Of a stretch of 56,976 bases of DNA, positions 35,760-45,207 are shown piece after piece. The notes beneath the pieces were generated by a model. It had not been told where the DNA came from. It worked only from the letters and a program-made list of their open reading frames with translations, and made no database searches. The position numbers were made by a program, and so were the translations under genes. Source of the stretch: Burkholderiales bacterium (GTDB lineage Bacteria; Pseudomonadota; Gammaproteobacteria; Burkholderiales; WYBJ01); the NCBI GenBank assembly GCA_022841915.1, contig JALHQN010000027.1, forward strand, positions 1 through 56,976. Reading direction: 5' to 3'. Within the stretch, counting starts at the first letter, position 1. Every line of letters begins with the position of its first letter.

Positions 35760-36500
35760 TCAGGAACGGATCCTGAAGGCGTATACCGCGTAGCCTAGGA
35801 CCTCGTGGAAGAAATAATAGCTGGTAACCAACGCTGAAGCGCGGGGGAGAACGTCGTTTAAGTTTATGTCACCCCAATCGAAGGAGGCGAATCCCGTGGG
35901 CGCGGGGATGGCCTCGAACCCTGCGTGCCGAAACGCGAGGAGCGCGCGCGGCATGTGCCAAGCATGGGTGACCAGGTAGATTCGCCTGACGCCTTGCGGC
36001 AGGAGTATCTTCGCCGACTCCAGTGCGTTGGTGTAGGTATTGGTCGAGCGATCCTCCAGCCACTGCACGGGCACGCCCATCTCCTCGGTCAATACGGCGC
36101 GCATCTGGGCGGCTTCGCTGATCGTCTTGCCGCCACTGCCGCCGGAGACCAGCAACGGCTTTCCTGTGGCGCGTTGCAGTGTCGCTGCGTAACGGGTTCG
36201 AACCAACGTCAGGTGGTTGACCGAGTCGCGGCCGTACTCGGGCGCGTGGCCGACCGTGCCCCCGCCCAGCAGGACGATGGCCTGGGCGTCACCGAGCGCG
36301 ACCGGATCGGATCGAATCGGTTGCAGGAAACTCAGCGCCGAATTGCTGAACATCGGCGTGGAACAGATGTACAGCGCGACCAAGGATGAGCTGAGAATGA
36401 AGCCCCTTCCCCGAGCGTTGCGAGGCCGCAGCCACAGGGCCAGCAGCGCGAGAAGAATCAGGCTGGCTGGAGGCAGAATGAGGGTCTTTAGTAGGCTCAA
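35760..36500 (-). CDS. YdcF family protein (DUF218, SanA/ElyC-like)
   Basis: A 246-residue inner-membrane protein with two N-terminal helices (about 5-25 and 35-55) and a periplasmic or cytosolic DUF218 domain. The domain shows [58 protein letters not shown] and [20 protein letters not shown], the family's conserved blocks. ElyC relatives act in peptidoglycan/undecaprenyl metabolism, but the role here is not known. Divergent from rplM. Confidence 0.88.
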   Translation of the reverse strand: MSLLKTLILPPASLILLALLALWLRPRNARGRGFILSSSLVALYICSTPMFSNSALSFLQPIRSDPVALGDAQAIVLLGGGTVGHAPEYGRDSVNHLTLVRTRYAATLQRATGKPLLVSGGSGGKTISEAAQMRAVLTEEMGVPVQWLEDRSTNTYTNALESAKILLPQGVRRIYLVTHAWHMPRALLAFRHAGFEAIPAPTGFASFDWGDINLNDVLPRASALVTSYYFFHEVLGYAVYAFRIRS

Positions 36501-36568
36501 AGGCTCGACCTGATTCGTTGAAAGGGGCGATTGTGCGGGAAAACCGGGGTGCCGACCTTATTTCAGGT

Positions 36569-36597
36569 TTGACACGGCTTGCCCGACCTCCTACACT
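36569..36597 (+). promoter_or_regulatory. Strong sigma-70 promoter of rplM-rpsI
   Basis: TTGACA (36569-36574), a 17-nt spacer and TACACT (36592-36597). The -35 is perfect consensus. The start near 36604 leaves a leader of about 28 nt, too short for the L13-leader structure known in other groups. Confidence 0.85.
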
Positions 36598-36631
36598 CCT
36601 GCCTCTTTGCAAACCGGTTGGAAGTCGCATC

Positions 36632-37060
36632 ATGCGCACGTTTTCAGCAAAGCCCGAAGAGGTCCAGCACGGCTGGTATGTCGTGGACGCCTCGGGCAAA
36701 GTGCTCGGTCGCCTGGCATCGGAGATCGCCCACCGCCTTCGCGGCAAACACAAGGCAATCTTCACTCCGCACGTCGACACAGGCGATTATATCGTCGTGG
36801 TCAATGCGGAGAAGCTGCGGGTCACGGGCAATAAAGACCAAGGCAAGATATACTATCGTCATACCGGCTACCCTGGCGGAATTCGCCAGACGACGTTCGG
36901 CAAGATGCAGGCCCGTTTCCCCAATAGGGCCCTCGAACTGGCTGTCAAGGGCATGCTGCCCAAGGGGCCGCTGGGCTATGCGATGCTCCGCAAGCTGAAA
37001 GTCTACGCTGGCGAAACCCATCCTCACACGGCTCAACAGCCCAAGACTCTGGAGATTTGA
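36632..37060 (+). CDS. rplM: 50S ribosomal protein L13
   Basis: The 142-residue product matches the family's usual length and starts [19 protein letters not shown], with [25 protein letters not shown] and [25 protein letters not shown] lies 7 nt upstream of ATG. The frame is open to 36518, above the promoter, which is a shadow. Confidence 0.99.
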   Translation: MRTFSAKPEEVQHGWYVVDASGKVLGRLASEIAHRLRGKHKAIFTPHVDTGDYIVVVNAEKLRVTGNKDQGKIYYRHTGYPGGIRQTTFGKMQARFPNRALELAVKGMLPKGPLGYAMLRKLKVYAGETHPHTAQQPKTLEI

Positions 37061-37065
37061 TCGAC

Positions 37066-37464
37066 ATGGTGACTCGCGGCCAACAAAATTACGGCACGGG
37101 ACGGCGCAAGACCGCCGTCGCTCGCGTGTTCCTGAAGCCCGGCAAGGGCTCGATCATCGTCAATGACAAGCCGGTCGACGAGTTCTTCTCGCGGGAGACC
37201 GGCCGCATGGTGGTGCGTCAGCCGCTCGTGCTGACCAACACCCTGGATTCCTTCGACATCAAGGTCAATGTCCATGGTGGCGGCGAGTCGGGGCAGGCGG
37301 GTGCAGTGCGCCATGGCATCAGTCGCGCACTGGTGGACTACGACGAGGCCCTGAAGCCGGCCTTGCGTAAAGCCGGCTTGATGACTCGCGACGCGCGCGA
37401 AGTCGAACGAAAGAAGGTCGGCCTGCGCAAGGCACGTCGGCGCAAGCAGTTCTCCAAGCGCTAA
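37066..37464 (+). CDS. rpsI: 30S ribosomal protein S9
   Basis: The 132-residue product starts at ATG 37066 ([20 protein letters not shown]) and ends in the tRNA-contacting tail [17 protein letters not shown] is 11 nt upstream, and the ATG is 5 bases after the rplM stop. The two form the conserved rplM-rpsI operon. Confidence 0.99.
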   Translation: MVTRGQQNYGTGRRKTAVARVFLKPGKGSIIVNDKPVDEFFSRETGRMVVRQPLVLTNTLDSFDIKVNVHGGGESGQAGAVRHGISRALVDYDEALKPALRKAGLMTRDAREVERKKVGLRKARRRKQFSKR

Positions 37465-37485
37465 GGCTTATCGCCTTATACTTGC

Positions 37486-37507
37486 AAAGCCGCCTCCGGG
37501 CGGCTTT
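37486..37507 (+). terminator. Terminator of rplM-rpsI
   Basis: AAAGCCGCC, a TCCG tetraloop and GGCGGCTTT make a 9-bp stem 21 nt after the rpsI stop. The downstream T content is modest (TTTGTCGTCT). Confidence 0.75.
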
Positions 37508-37600
37508 GTCGTCTGGGGCGCGGACCGAGTCAGCGGCTGCTCCGCGAATCGACTGATCCGCCGGGCACTCGGCCCGGCAAATCGAGGGAGAAAGATCGCG

Positions 37601-38629
37601 ATGGTCAAAGTCGGAATCGTGGGTGGCACCGGGTATACGGGGGTGGAGTTGCTGCGTCTGCTGGCACGGCACCCTCAGGCAAGCCTGCAGACGATCACTT
37701 CGCGCGCCGAAGCGGGCATACCGGTCAGTACACTGTTTCCGAACCTGCGCGGATCGGTCGACCTGGCTTTCGCCGATCCGAAAGATGCGCCTCTGGCGCA
37801 ATGTGATGTCGTCTTTTTCGCCACCCCGAACGGTGTGTGCATGCACCAGGCTCGGGAACTCCTCGCTTCTGGCGTGCGTGTAGTCGATCTGGCAGCGGAC
37901 TTCCGGATCAAGGACATTGCCGCCTGGGAAACGTGGTACGGCATGAAGCACGCCTGCCCCGAACTCGTGGCCGAGGCGGTGTACGGCTTGCCGGAGGTGA
38001 ATCGCGATGCAATTCGAACGAGCAGGCTGATCGCTAATCCCGGCTGTTATCCCACTGCCGTGCAACTCGGCTTTCTTCCCCTGCTGCAGTCGGCTGTCGT
38101 CGACACCGACAGCCTCATTGCGGATGCCAAGTCCGGGGTCAGCGGCGCAGGGCGCAAGGCCGAGGTGCATACGCTTTTCTCCGAAGCTTCGGACAATTTC
38201 AAAGCCTACGGGGTCGCGGGGCATCGGCATTTACCCGAGATCTCGCAGGGCCTCTCGGCGATGGCCGGGAAGGACTTGGCGCTCACGTTCGTACCCCATC
38301 TGACGCCCATGATTCGAGGCATTCACGCCACGCTTTATGCGCGGTTGAACAAAGCGGTGGATCTTCAGTCCTTGTACGAGCAATGCTACGCGAGCGAGCC
38401 GTTCGTCGATGTCCAGCCGGCAGGGTCTCATCCTGACACGCGCAGCGTACGTGGTGCCAATACCTGCCGGATCGCGGTCCATCAGCCCCAGGGGCGCGAC
38501 GTGGTGGTCGTGCTTTCGGTCATCGACAATCTGGTCAAGGGCGCTGCCGGGCAAGCCGTCCAGAACATGAACATCATGTTCGACTTGCCGGAGGCCACCG
38601 GTTTGGAAAGCCTCGCCTTGCTGCCGTGA
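37601..38629 (+). CDS. argC: N-acetyl-gamma-glutamyl-phosphate reductase
   Basis: Third step of arginine synthesis. The 342-residue product has the NADP loop [18 protein letters not shown], the catalytic Cys in [29 protein letters not shown] and the substrate His in [25 protein letters not shown] precedes the ATG. It is the long type (about 340 residues) typical of proteobacteria. Confidence 0.97.
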   Translation: MVKVGIVGGTGYTGVELLRLLARHPQASLQTITSRAEAGIPVSTLFPNLRGSVDLAFADPKDAPLAQCDVVFFATPNGVCMHQARELLASGVRVVDLAADFRIKDIAAWETWYGMKHACPELVAEAVYGLPEVNRDAIRTSRLIANPGCYPTAVQLGFLPLLQSAVVDTDSLIADAKSGVSGAGRKAEVHTLFSEASDNFKAYGVAGHRHLPEISQGLSAMAGKDLALTFVPHLTPMIRGIHATLYARLNKAVDLQSLYEQCYASEPFVDVQPAGSHPDTRSVRGANTCRIAVHQPQGRDVVVVLSVIDNLVKGAAGQAVQNMNIMFDLPEATGLESLALLP

Positions 38630-38751
38630 GTGCCATGGCGATCCGCCGTCGGTTTGGGCCGCGGCGGTAGTGCGCCGCGTCCAGATCCGGGTTTTCGAAG
38701 CCGGTCAGTTGCAGGCCAAACTCATGCAGGCGGTTACACTATCGTGATCAT

Positions 38752-38776
38752 CGGGCGCCCGCGGCGCCCGCGTTTT
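38752..38776 (+). terminator. Terminator between argC and the bactofilin gene
   Basis: CGGGCGCC (38752-38759), CGC loop and GGCGCCCG (38763-38770) then CGTTTTA. It ends 20 nt before the bactofilin ATG, so it may attenuate rather than fully stop transcription into that gene. Confidence 0.7.
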
Positions 38777-38796
38777 ACGTCAGCAGGGAGCGACTG

Positions 38797-39201
38797 ATGT
38801 TCACCAGTAAGCAGGCGAAACCCAATGGGCGAATCGACACCCTGATCGGCGCTGGGTCGCGTATCGAGGGCAACATCATGTTTTCAGGTGGTTTGCGCAT
38901 CGACGGCGTTGTGGCCGGGAACATCGCAAGCGAAGATTCCGGCACCTTGGTGCTTTCGGAGGACGCGACGGTGGAAGGTGAAATCCGGGTTGCACACGCG
39001 GTGATCAACGGCAAAGTCACCGGTCCTGTGCATACCAGCGAGAGCCTCGAATTGCAGTCGAAGGCCAAGGTCGCGGGCGATGTGTACTACGCGACCCTCG
39101 AGGTGCATCTGGGAGCCATCGTGCAAGGCCGACTCGTGCACGGCCCCGAAGTGCGCAGCGCGGACAAAGTGGTGCCCATCATGTCCGGGGCGGCCGATTG
39201 A
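38797..39201 (+). CDS. Bactofilin (polymer-forming cytoskeletal protein)
   Basis: A 134-residue right-handed beta-helix protein that self-assembles without nucleotide and often anchors cell-wall enzymes. The DUF583 core is TLIGAGSRIEGNIMFSGGLR, VVAGNIASEDSGTLVL, GEIRVAHAVINGKVTG and AKVAGDVYYATLEVHLGA. Short flexible tails flank it, as usual. CAGGGAG lies before the ATG. In other species such proteins partner M23 peptidases; an M23 gene lies 1.7 kb downstream but on the other strand. Confidence 0.93.
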   Translation: MFTSKQAKPNGRIDTLIGAGSRIEGNIMFSGGLRIDGVVAGNIASEDSGTLVLSEDATVEGEIRVAHAVINGKVTGPVHTSESLELQSKAKVAGDVYYATLEVHLGAIVQGRLVHGPEVRSADKVVPIMSGAAD

Positions 39202-39227
39202 CGCTGTGAACGACGACAACGCATAAT
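39198..39227 (+). promoter_or_regulatory. Putative promoter of erpA
   Basis: TTGACG (39198-39203) overlaps the bactofilin stop, then 18 nt and CATAAT (39222-39227). The start would be near 39234. Confidence 0.5.
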
Positions 39228-39262
39228 GGTCTCATTCTCCTTTGCAATAACCGGTGCCCGAC

Positions 39263-39616
39263 ATGAACGCAATGACTGAAATGCCTGCTGGCGCGATGGC
39301 GCTCACCGATGCGGCTGTCAGCAAAGTGAAGTCCCTGATCGAAGAAGAAGGCAATCCAGAGCTGAAGTTGCGGATATTCGTCACCGGCGGTGGCTGCTCC
39401 GGGTTTCAGTACGGATTCACGTTCGATGAAGCCGTGGCCGAAGACGATACGGCAATGGAGAAGGACGGCGTTACGTTCCTGGTCGACTCGATGAGCTTTC
39501 AATATCTCATGGGGGCCGAGATCGACTACACCGAAGGCATCGAAGGCGCACAGTTCGTGATCAAGAATCCGAACGCGACGACCACCTGCGGTTGCGGATC
39601 CTCGTTTTCCGCCTAG
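39263..39616 (+). CDS. erpA: Iron-sulfur cluster insertion protein ErpA
   Basis: An A-type carrier that inserts Fe-S clusters into apo-proteins, e.g. isoprenoid enzymes and respiratory complexes. The three ligand cysteines are in [13 protein letters not shown] and [12 protein letters not shown] 39263 gives 117 residues ([16 protein letters not shown]); GTG 39254 would add three. It follows bactofilin with its own likely promoter, and ends at a strong bidirectional terminator. Confidence 0.95.
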   Translation: MNAMTEMPAGAMALTDAAVSKVKSLIEEEGNPELKLRIFVTGGGCSGFQYGFTFDEAVAEDDTAMEKDGVTFLVDSMSFQYLMGAEIDYTEGIEGAQFVIKNPNATTTCGCGSSFSA

Positions 39617-39634
39617 TCCAGATCGTCGGGCAAA

Positions 39635-39666
39635 ATGAAAAAGGAGGCTTTAGCCTCCTTTTTCAT
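39635..39666. terminator. Bidirectional terminator between erpA and anmK
   Basis: A perfect 15-bp stem (ATGAAAAAGGAGGCT / AGCCTCCTTTTTCAT) around a TT loop gives T-runs on both strands. The anmK stop codon (TCA on plus, 39663-39665) lies inside the stem. Confidence 0.93.
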
Positions 39667-40754
39667 GCGGGGTAGATGCAGCCCAGCACGCGAGAGCCCT
39701 TCGCGCCTGTTACGGCGGGCAGGTTGCCCGGGCGTCCTGCCAACGTTTCGCGGGCCAGCCAGGCAAACGCGCCCGCTTCCACCCAGTCCGGGTCCAGCCC
39801 CAGAGCAGCGGTCGTCTCGACCGCCAGCGGCCCGAGTCGACTCGCCAGCCGCCGTACCAAGTCGCGATTCGACGCGCCTCCACCGCATAAATAGACTTCC
39901 TCGATACCGGGGCAGAACGCATGGATCGCATCGGCGATGCTCAGCGCCGTGAGTTCCGATAGCGTCGTCTGCACATCGGCTGCGGCATAGTCGGGCGCCA
40001 GGTGGGGACGCACCCAGTCAAGATTGAACAGTTCCCGCCCCGTGCTTTTCGGCGGCGGTTCGACGAAAAACGAGTTCGACGCCAGCGCGGCCAGCAAGGC
40101 AGGTATGACGTGTCCCTGCGCAGCCCATGCGCCATCGGCGTCGTAACCCAAGCCCAAGGACTGCCCTACCCATTCATCGAGCAGCGCATTGCCAGGACCG
40201 CAGTCGAATCCGATGACACCTGCGTCCTTGGGCAGAAAAGTGAGATTGGCGACACCACCGATGTTGACGATCACGCGCGAGCGGGCGGGGTGCGCAAAGA
40301 AGCGCGCATGGAACGCGGGCACCAAAGGCGCGCCCTGACCCGCGGCAGCGACATCCCGGCTTCGGAAGTCGCACACGACCTGGATTCCGGTCAGTTCCGC
40401 GAGAAGCGCACCATTGCAGAGTTGAACGGTGAACCCCCGCTGCGGATTGTGGCGCACAGTTTGCCCGTGACAGCCGATGGCGGTGACTTCGTCACTCGAG
40501 ATTGCTGCTCGGTCGAGCAGTTTCGCGATCGACTGCGCATAGCATCGAGACAGCACCATCGCCGCTTCTGCGCACCGGTTGAGTTCATCGGGACCTGGTT
40601 GCAGCAGGGATTTCAGCTCGGCTCTGAGCGCGGAGGGCAGCGGCGAGAAATGGTTGGCGAGGATGACGTTCGAGGTGTCGAATCGCGCGAGCACGGCATC
40701 GATGCCGTCCAGGCTCGTTCCCGACATCAACCCGACGAACAGTTCAGCCGACAT
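39663..40754 (-). CDS. anmK: Anhydro-N-acetylmuramic acid kinase
   Basis: Recycles anhMurNAc from peptidoglycan turnover. The 363-residue ASKHA-fold enzyme starts MSAELFVGLMSGTSLDGIDA, then shows IGCHGQTVRHNP, DFRSRDVAAAGQGAPLVPAF, VNIGGVANLTFL, FDCGPGNALLDEWV, and VYLCGGGASNRDLVRRLA. It fits the recycling theme with mltA and the M23 peptidase. Confidence 0.97.
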   Translation of the reverse strand: MSAELFVGLMSGTSLDGIDAVLARFDTSNVILANHFSPLPSALRAELKSLLQPGPDELNRCAEAAMVLSRCYAQSIAKLLDRAAISSDEVTAIGCHGQTVRHNPQRGFTVQLCNGALLAELTGIQVVCDFRSRDVAAAGQGAPLVPAFHARFFAHPARSRVIVNIGGVANLTFLPKDAGVIGFDCGPGNALLDEWVGQSLGLGYDADGAWAAQGHVIPALLAALASNSFFVEPPPKSTGRELFNLDWVRPHLAPDYAAADVQTTLSELTALSIADAIHAFCPGIEEVYLCGGGASNRDLVRRLASRLGPLAVETTAALGLDPDWVEAGAFAWLARETLAGRPGNLPAVTGAKGSRVLGCIYPA

Positions 40755-40861
40755 TCAGCGCAACTGTCCGACCAACCGCGATGCTTGCGGCACGACAACC
40801 CATCGCGTGTGGCTATAGCCAAAGCCCGGAACACGGGGCACTTGGTGGGAGAGGCTCTCGC

Positions 40862-42175
40862 CTACTCGAGGCTGGCGACGTTGACATTCTGCATCAACCC
40901 CAACTGGTGCACCCGAGGCAAGGTCTGGGCTTCGAAAGCTGCGCGAAGCTGACGTGTAATGGGTTGCGCTTCGGGTAGAGCGATCTTCATGGGATCGTGC
41001 TGGACGCCGTTGATGTGGAACTCGTAGTGCAGGTGCGGACCGGTGGCCATGCCAGTCGCCCCGACATTACCGATGTAATCGCCCTGCGAGACGCGAGCGC
41101 CCTTGCGAATGCCTGGTGCGAATGCCGATAGATGCGCGTAGTAGGTGCGGTATTTCGAGGCGTGTTCGACGATGATGATGTTGCCGTAGCCATTCTGCCA
41201 GCCGGCGAACGCAACCACGCCGTCGGCGGTGGTTCGTACTCGGGTACCTGTCGGGGCTGCGTAGTCGATGCCGCGGTGCGCTGTCCACGTCTTCAGGATG
41301 GGGTGGAAACGTGCGTTCGTGAATCCGGAGGAGATTCTAGAGAACTCCAGCGGCGACCGCAGGAAGGCTTTGCGCAGGCTGTTGCCCTCCGGCGTGTAGT
41401 AGGAACCACCGCCGTCTGCAGTTTCGAACCAGACCGCCTGATGCGATTTGCCCTGATTGACGAACTCCACGGCGAGCACGCGGCCGGTTTTGACAAGCTC
41501 GCCGTTATGGCTCAGGCCTTCGTAGACGACTGCGAAACGGTCGCCTCGGCGCAAGTCGCGGTGGAAATCGATCTGACTGGAAAAGATTTCGGCAATCTGA
41601 ATGGCAACGGCATCGGGGAGGCCGGCGGCATCGGTCGCGGCGAAGAGGGAACTGCGGATCGTGCCTGCGGCCATCAAGGGCTGGGCGTCGAGATCCGCGG
41701 TGACCTGCGAGGCACTCAAACCCGATTCGGTGCGCTCGATGGTGAGCAACTCGCCATCCGGCATGAGATAGTCGAGCCTTTTCAACTCGCCATCGATGTT
41801 CGTTTCCGCCCGAATGCTGCGACCGGGCCGCAATTGTGTGAGCGCGCGGGCTTCCTGCGAGCGGCGCAGAAAATCCATTGCTTGCGGATCGTCGACGTTG
41901 AGGCGGGCAAGCAGCGCAGCGACGGTGTCTCCGCGCTGGATCCGAACCTCATTGACGTAGGTGGCCTCGATTGTCTGACCGAGAGCTGTCAGGGGCGGCA
42001 ACGCGACTTCTTGCACCACGCGTTCGACCTGAAGCTTTTCGACGAGCGTATCGGGGGCTACGCCGAAAGCCGCCACGACACCGAAACAGGGGATGCCAGC
42101 AGCAATTGCCAACCATAAAGCCTTCCGGCTGGTCTTATTTTTCTGGGCTAGAATCACATTCTTAGCGCTGGTCAT
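40862..42175 (-). CDS. M23 family murein endopeptidase (MepM-like)
   Basis: A periplasmic zinc endopeptidase that cuts peptidoglycan cross-links. The 437-residue product has an N-terminal membrane anchor ([20 protein letters not shown]), an OapA/LysM-like region ([20 protein letters not shown]), a linker domain, and the LytM domain with zinc ligands in [16 protein letters not shown] and [12 protein letters not shown]. It is divergent from tyrS with a promoter in the 73-base gap. Confidence 0.93.
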   Translation of the reverse strand: MTSAKNVILAQKNKTSRKALWLAIAAGIPCFGVVAAFGVAPDTLVEKLQVERVVQEVALPPLTALGQTIEATYVNEVRIQRGDTVAALLARLNVDDPQAMDFLRRSQEARALTQLRPGRSIRAETNIDGELKRLDYLMPDGELLTIERTESGLSASQVTADLDAQPLMAAGTIRSSLFAATDAAGLPDAVAIQIAEIFSSQIDFHRDLRRGDRFAVVYEGLSHNGELVKTGRVLAVEFVNQGKSHQAVWFETADGGGSYYTPEGNSLRKAFLRSPLEFSRISSGFTNARFHPILKTWTAHRGIDYAAPTGTRVRTTADGVVAFAGWQNGYGNIIIVEHASKYRTYYAHLSAFAPGIRKGARVSQGDYIGNVGATGMATGPHLHYEFHINGVQHDPMKIALPEAQPITRQLRAAFEAQTLPRVHQLGLMQNVNVASLE

Positions 42176-42203
42176 GGGCTACCCGCTGCGTTCAACGCTG
42201 CGA

Positions 42204-42231
42204 AGGGTAACAGAAAAGTCACAGTCGTCAA
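42204..42231 (-). promoter_or_regulatory. Putative promoter of the M23 peptidase gene
   Basis: On the minus strand TTGACG (42226-42231), 16 nt, then TACCCT (42204-42209), starting transcription just upstream of ATG 42175. Confidence 0.5.
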
Positions 42232-42248
42232 ATAGGAAATCCCGAATT

Positions 42249-43457
42249 GTGAAATCTACCGTGTCTTTGGAGGACGCGCTGGCGATTATTCGTCGGGGCA
42301 GCGAAGAGTTGCTCGTGGAAGCAGAACTCGTCGATCGGCTGAAGACCGGAGCGCCCTTGCGCGTGAAGGCGGGTTTCGATCCGACCGCGCCCGATCTGCA
42401 CATCGGCCACACGGTGTTGCTCAACAAGCTGCGCCAACTGCAGGAATTGGGGCATCAGGTCTTTTTCCTGATCGGGGATTTCACCGGCATGATCGGCGAC
42501 CCCACCGGCAAGAACGCCACCAGGCCGCCTCTGACGCGGGACGAGGTTGCGGCCAATGCGCGCACCTATACCGAACAGGTATTCAAGGTGCTCGACCGCG
42601 ACCGAACCCAGGTGGTATTCAATTCTTCCTGGATGGATCGCCTAAGTTCGGCCGACATGATACGACTGGCCGCCGCGCAGACGGTTGCCCGCATGCTCGA
42701 GCGCGATGACTTCGGCAAGCGGTATCGGGGCAACCAACCCATCGCCATACACGAATTCATGTATCCGTTGGTGCAAGGGTACGACTCGTATGCGCTGGAG
42801 GCGGATCTGGAACTCGGCGGTACCGATCAGAAGTTCAATCTGCTGATGGGGCGCGAAATTCAGAAGCACTACGGCCAGCGTCCCCAATGCATATTGACGA
42901 TGCCCCTGCTGGAGGGGCTGGACGGCGTCAACAAGATGTCGAAGTCTCTGGGCAACACGGTGGGCATCACCGATCCGCCCAACGACATGTTCGGCAAGCT
43001 GATGTCGATCTCCGATGAATTGATGTGGCGATATCTCGAACTCTTGTCGTTTCACCCGAGCAGCACGCTAGCGAAGTGGCGTGAGGAAGTGCGGGCCGGG
43101 CGCAATCCCAGGGACGTCAAAGTGGATCTGGCACAGGAAATCGTCGCACGCTTCCACAGCGCCGACGCGGCGCAGGCCGCACTGGCGGAGTTCGAAGCCC
43201 GTTTCCGGCAGGGCGAACTCCCCAAGGATCTTCCCGAACTCGAGCTTCCCGCACCGGCCGCGGGGCTGCCCGTGGCACAGATGCTCAAGCTCGCGGGCTT
43301 GGTGGCGAGCACTTCGGAAGCCTTGCGGATGATTGCGCAGGGCGGGGTCCGGATCGACGGCGAGCGCGTTTCGGACAAGGCGCTGGCGCTGCATGCCGGG
43401 AGCACCCTGGTCGTTCAGGTCGGCAAGCGGCGGTACGCCCGGGTCACGCTCAAGTGA
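42249..43457 (+). CDS. tyrS: Tyrosine--tRNA ligase
   Basis: A class I synthetase. The product shows [19 protein letters not shown] (HIGH), [20 protein letters not shown], the KMSKSLGNT loop and a C-terminal S4 domain ([18 protein letters not shown]). I set the start at GTG 42249 ([16 protein letters not shown]), with AGGAA about 10 nt upstream, giving 402 residues. The frame is open to 42093 across the M23 start, including ATG 42177. Confidence 0.95.
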   Translation: MKSTVSLEDALAIIRRGSEELLVEAELVDRLKTGAPLRVKAGFDPTAPDLHIGHTVLLNKLRQLQELGHQVFFLIGDFTGMIGDPTGKNATRPPLTRDEVAANARTYTEQVFKVLDRDRTQVVFNSSWMDRLSSADMIRLAAAQTVARMLERDDFGKRYRGNQPIAIHEFMYPLVQGYDSYALEADLELGGTDQKFNLLMGREIQKHYGQRPQCILTMPLLEGLDGVNKMSKSLGNTVGITDPPNDMFGKLMSISDELMWRYLELLSFHPSSTLAKWREEVRAGRNPRDVKVDLAQEIVARFHSADAAQAALAEFEARFRQGELPKDLPELELPAPAAGLPVAQMLKLAGLVASTSEALRMIAQGGVRIDGERVSDKALALHAGSTLVVQVGKRRYARVTLK

Positions 43458-43470
43458 TCGGCACTTTTTT
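43452..43470 (+). terminator. Weak terminator overlapping the tyrS stop
   Basis: A 5-bp stem AAGTG/CACTT followed by six T residues. Short, so partial read-through into the UGSC gene is likely. Confidence 0.35.
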
Positions 43471-43509
43471 CCATCGAAGGTGCGATCGACTGAGCGAAGG
43501 AAGCGCACG

Positions 43510-44046
43510 ATGACGTCAACAGTACTTGTGTATGACCCGACGGCGCCCGCCGCCAGCGACAATCACCACGTTGCGAGGCTGCTCGGTCGTCTCCACGGCA
43601 AGACCGTCGGTTTCATCGATAACGCGAAGCCGAACTTCAACCATCTTGTCGATGATCTCGGCGAACTGCTGGTGCAGCATCACGGCGTGGCCGGAATCAT
43701 CAAGCACGCCAAGCGCGGCCCGTCCATGCCGGCGGCGCGCGATGCGCTCGACGAGCTGGCCGGACAGTGCGATCTGGTCATCGCAGGCTCGGGCGATTGA
43801 GGGTCTTGCACGTCGTGGAGTGTCCACGACAGCGTTGAGGCTGCCAAACGCGGCGCGGTCGCGCTTGCGGTGTGTTCCACGGCGTTCATGCCGCTGGGAC
43901 GTGCACAGGCCAGGGCCCTGGGCCACCCGGATCTGCCTTTGGCGGCCGTTCCGCATCCGTTCGGATCGCGCAGTCGGGACGAGATCAGGGCAATAGCGGC
44001 CGTCTGTGTCGAGGATATCGTCAGACTCGTGCGTAACGGACAGTGA
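43510..44046 (+). CDS. UGSC-family selenoprotein, read through an in-frame UGA (Sec97)
   Basis: A predicted selenocysteine oxidoreductase of unknown substrate. ATG 43510 (AAGGAAG upstream) gives 96 codons, then TGA at 43798-43800, then 81 more codons in the same frame to TGA 44044-44046: 178 residues. The junction reads IAGSGD-U-GSCTSWSVHD, the UGSC signature after which the (seleno)protein family is named. The downstream part keeps family-like order (VEAAKRGAVALAVCSTAF, ALGHPDLPLAAVPHPFG). A hairpin 18 nt past the TGA fits a bacterial SECIS. The final TGA overlaps the ATG of the next gene. A standard pipeline would call only a truncated 96-residue ORF. No sel gene lies in the window. Confidence 0.85.
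43798..43830 (+). promoter_or_regulatory. Sec UGA codon and candidate bacterial SECIS hairpin
   Basis: TGA at 43798-43800, then an 18-nt distance to the apical loop. The stem is GTCGTGG (43812-43818) / CCACGAC (43824-43830), 7 bp and perfect, with loop AGTGT, which has G at its second position. Length, distance and loop G all fall within what I recall of the bacterial SECIS model. Confidence 0.7.
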
Positions 44047-45128
44047 TGACCAGCGACGAGCCGAACCTGCCCGATCGTGCCCGCCTGATCGAGGCGCCCG
44101 ACGATCTGGACGCCATCAACACCGTGTTCCTGGATCGGCGTTGGGGCGACGGATTGCCCATCGTGCCGCCGACGCAGGAAAGAGTCCTAGCCATGCTCGC
44201 AGGGACGCGACGTCCGCGCCACGAGGTCGTCGCCCGCGTGGCACCTGGCTTCGGGGCGGCCACGATCGAGCGTATCGCCATCAATGCCGTGATGGCGGGG
44301 TGCCGGCCCGAATGCATGCCCGTGCTGATCGCGGCTGTCGAGGCGGCGTGCGACCCCGATTTCAACCTTCAGGCCGTACAGGCGACGACCAATCCCGTCG
44401 CCGTATTCCTCGTCGTCAATGGCCCGGTCGCCGATCGATTGGGGATCAATGGTGGCTTCAACTGTCTGGGCCAAGGCGCTTGGGCGAATGCGACCCTCGG
44501 GCGCGCACTGCGGTTGGTACTACAGAACGTGGGCGGTGCGCTGCCCGGCGAAATGGACCGCGCGACTCACGGTCAGCCGGGCAAGTACACCTTCTGCTGC
44601 GCGGAGAACGAGGCGCACAGTCCCTGGGCGCCATTGCACGTCGAACGCGGATTCGAACGACAGGCCAGTACGGTCACTGTCGTGGGTGCCGCCGGCACGC
44701 TGAACATGAATACTCATGCCAAGGACGCCGCCGACCTCATCAAGGCCATGGCCGATTCGATGGCATTCGCCTCGAGCAACGATTACTGGCTGGGCGGTGC
44801 CCCCTGGCTCATCCTGTCGCCCGAGCACGCACAGGTCTTCCACGAAGGGGGGCTCGACAAGCTACAGGTGAGCGAGCGCCTCTGGGAGGCATCCAAGATG
44901 CCCGCGGGGCGCATGGCTCGAAGGGATCTGGAACGCACGCAGATCAGCCGCAACGCCGAGCTCGGAGAGATCACCGCGGCGACGCTGTTGCCTATCTCGG
45001 TTCGCCCCGACGATATCGGCATCATCGTGGCAGGCGGCCCAGGAACCCACTCGGTATACATTCCGACCTTCGGCGATACGCGCGCGGTAACCCGGCAGAT
45101 TGCGCTCGACGATCGACCACCTCGCTAG
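44046..45128 (+). CDS. UGSC-associated partner protein of unknown function
   Basis: A 360-residue cytoplasmic protein with no signal peptide or membrane segment. It has a conserved-looking opening INTVFLDRRWGDGLPIVPPT, cysteines in GCRPECMPV, CDPDF, NCLGQG and YTFCCAENEAHSPWAP, and GGAGTLNMNTHA-like (VVGAAGTLNMNTHAKDAADL) and IVAGGPGTHSVYIPTFG blocks. The gene starts inside the stop of the UGSC gene (TGATG), so it is coupled and depends on UGA read-through. I recall similar proteins next to UGSC genes in other proteobacteria; function is unknown. Confidence 0.82.
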   Translation: MTSDEPNLPDRARLIEAPDDLDAINTVFLDRRWGDGLPIVPPTQERVLAMLAGTRRPRHEVVARVAPGFGAATIERIAINAVMAGCRPECMPVLIAAVEAACDPDFNLQAVQATTNPVAVFLVVNGPVADRLGINGGFNCLGQGAWANATLGRALRLVLQNVGGALPGEMDRATHGQPGKYTFCCAENEAHSPWAPLHVERGFERQASTVTVVGAAGTLNMNTHAKDAADLIKAMADSMAFASSNDYWLGGAPWLILSPEHAQVFHEGGLDKLQVSERLWEASKMPAGRMARRDLERTQISRNAELGEITAATLLPISVRPDDIGIIVAGGPGTHSVYIPTFGDTRAVTRQIALDDRPPR

Positions 45129-45207
45129 GTTTCGTCCACGTCGAAAGACTCGTGTCGTCGCCCTGAGGCGGTAGCCGGCTGCAAGCGCTCGCCGGCCGAG
45201 CCCGTCC

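Noticed and set aside
38732-38737. GTAACC on the minus strand near the argC end as another SigF promoter
   Set aside because: No CGTA/CGAA at 16 nt (the bases are CCTG) and it points into the 3' end of argC.
43801-44046. UGSC 3' half as a pseudogene caused by a nonsense mutation
   Set aside because: The frame stays open and family-like for 81 codons after the TGA, the TGA sits at the family's Sec position, a SECIS-like hairpin follows, and the end is coupled to the next gene. A decayed gene would not keep all four.
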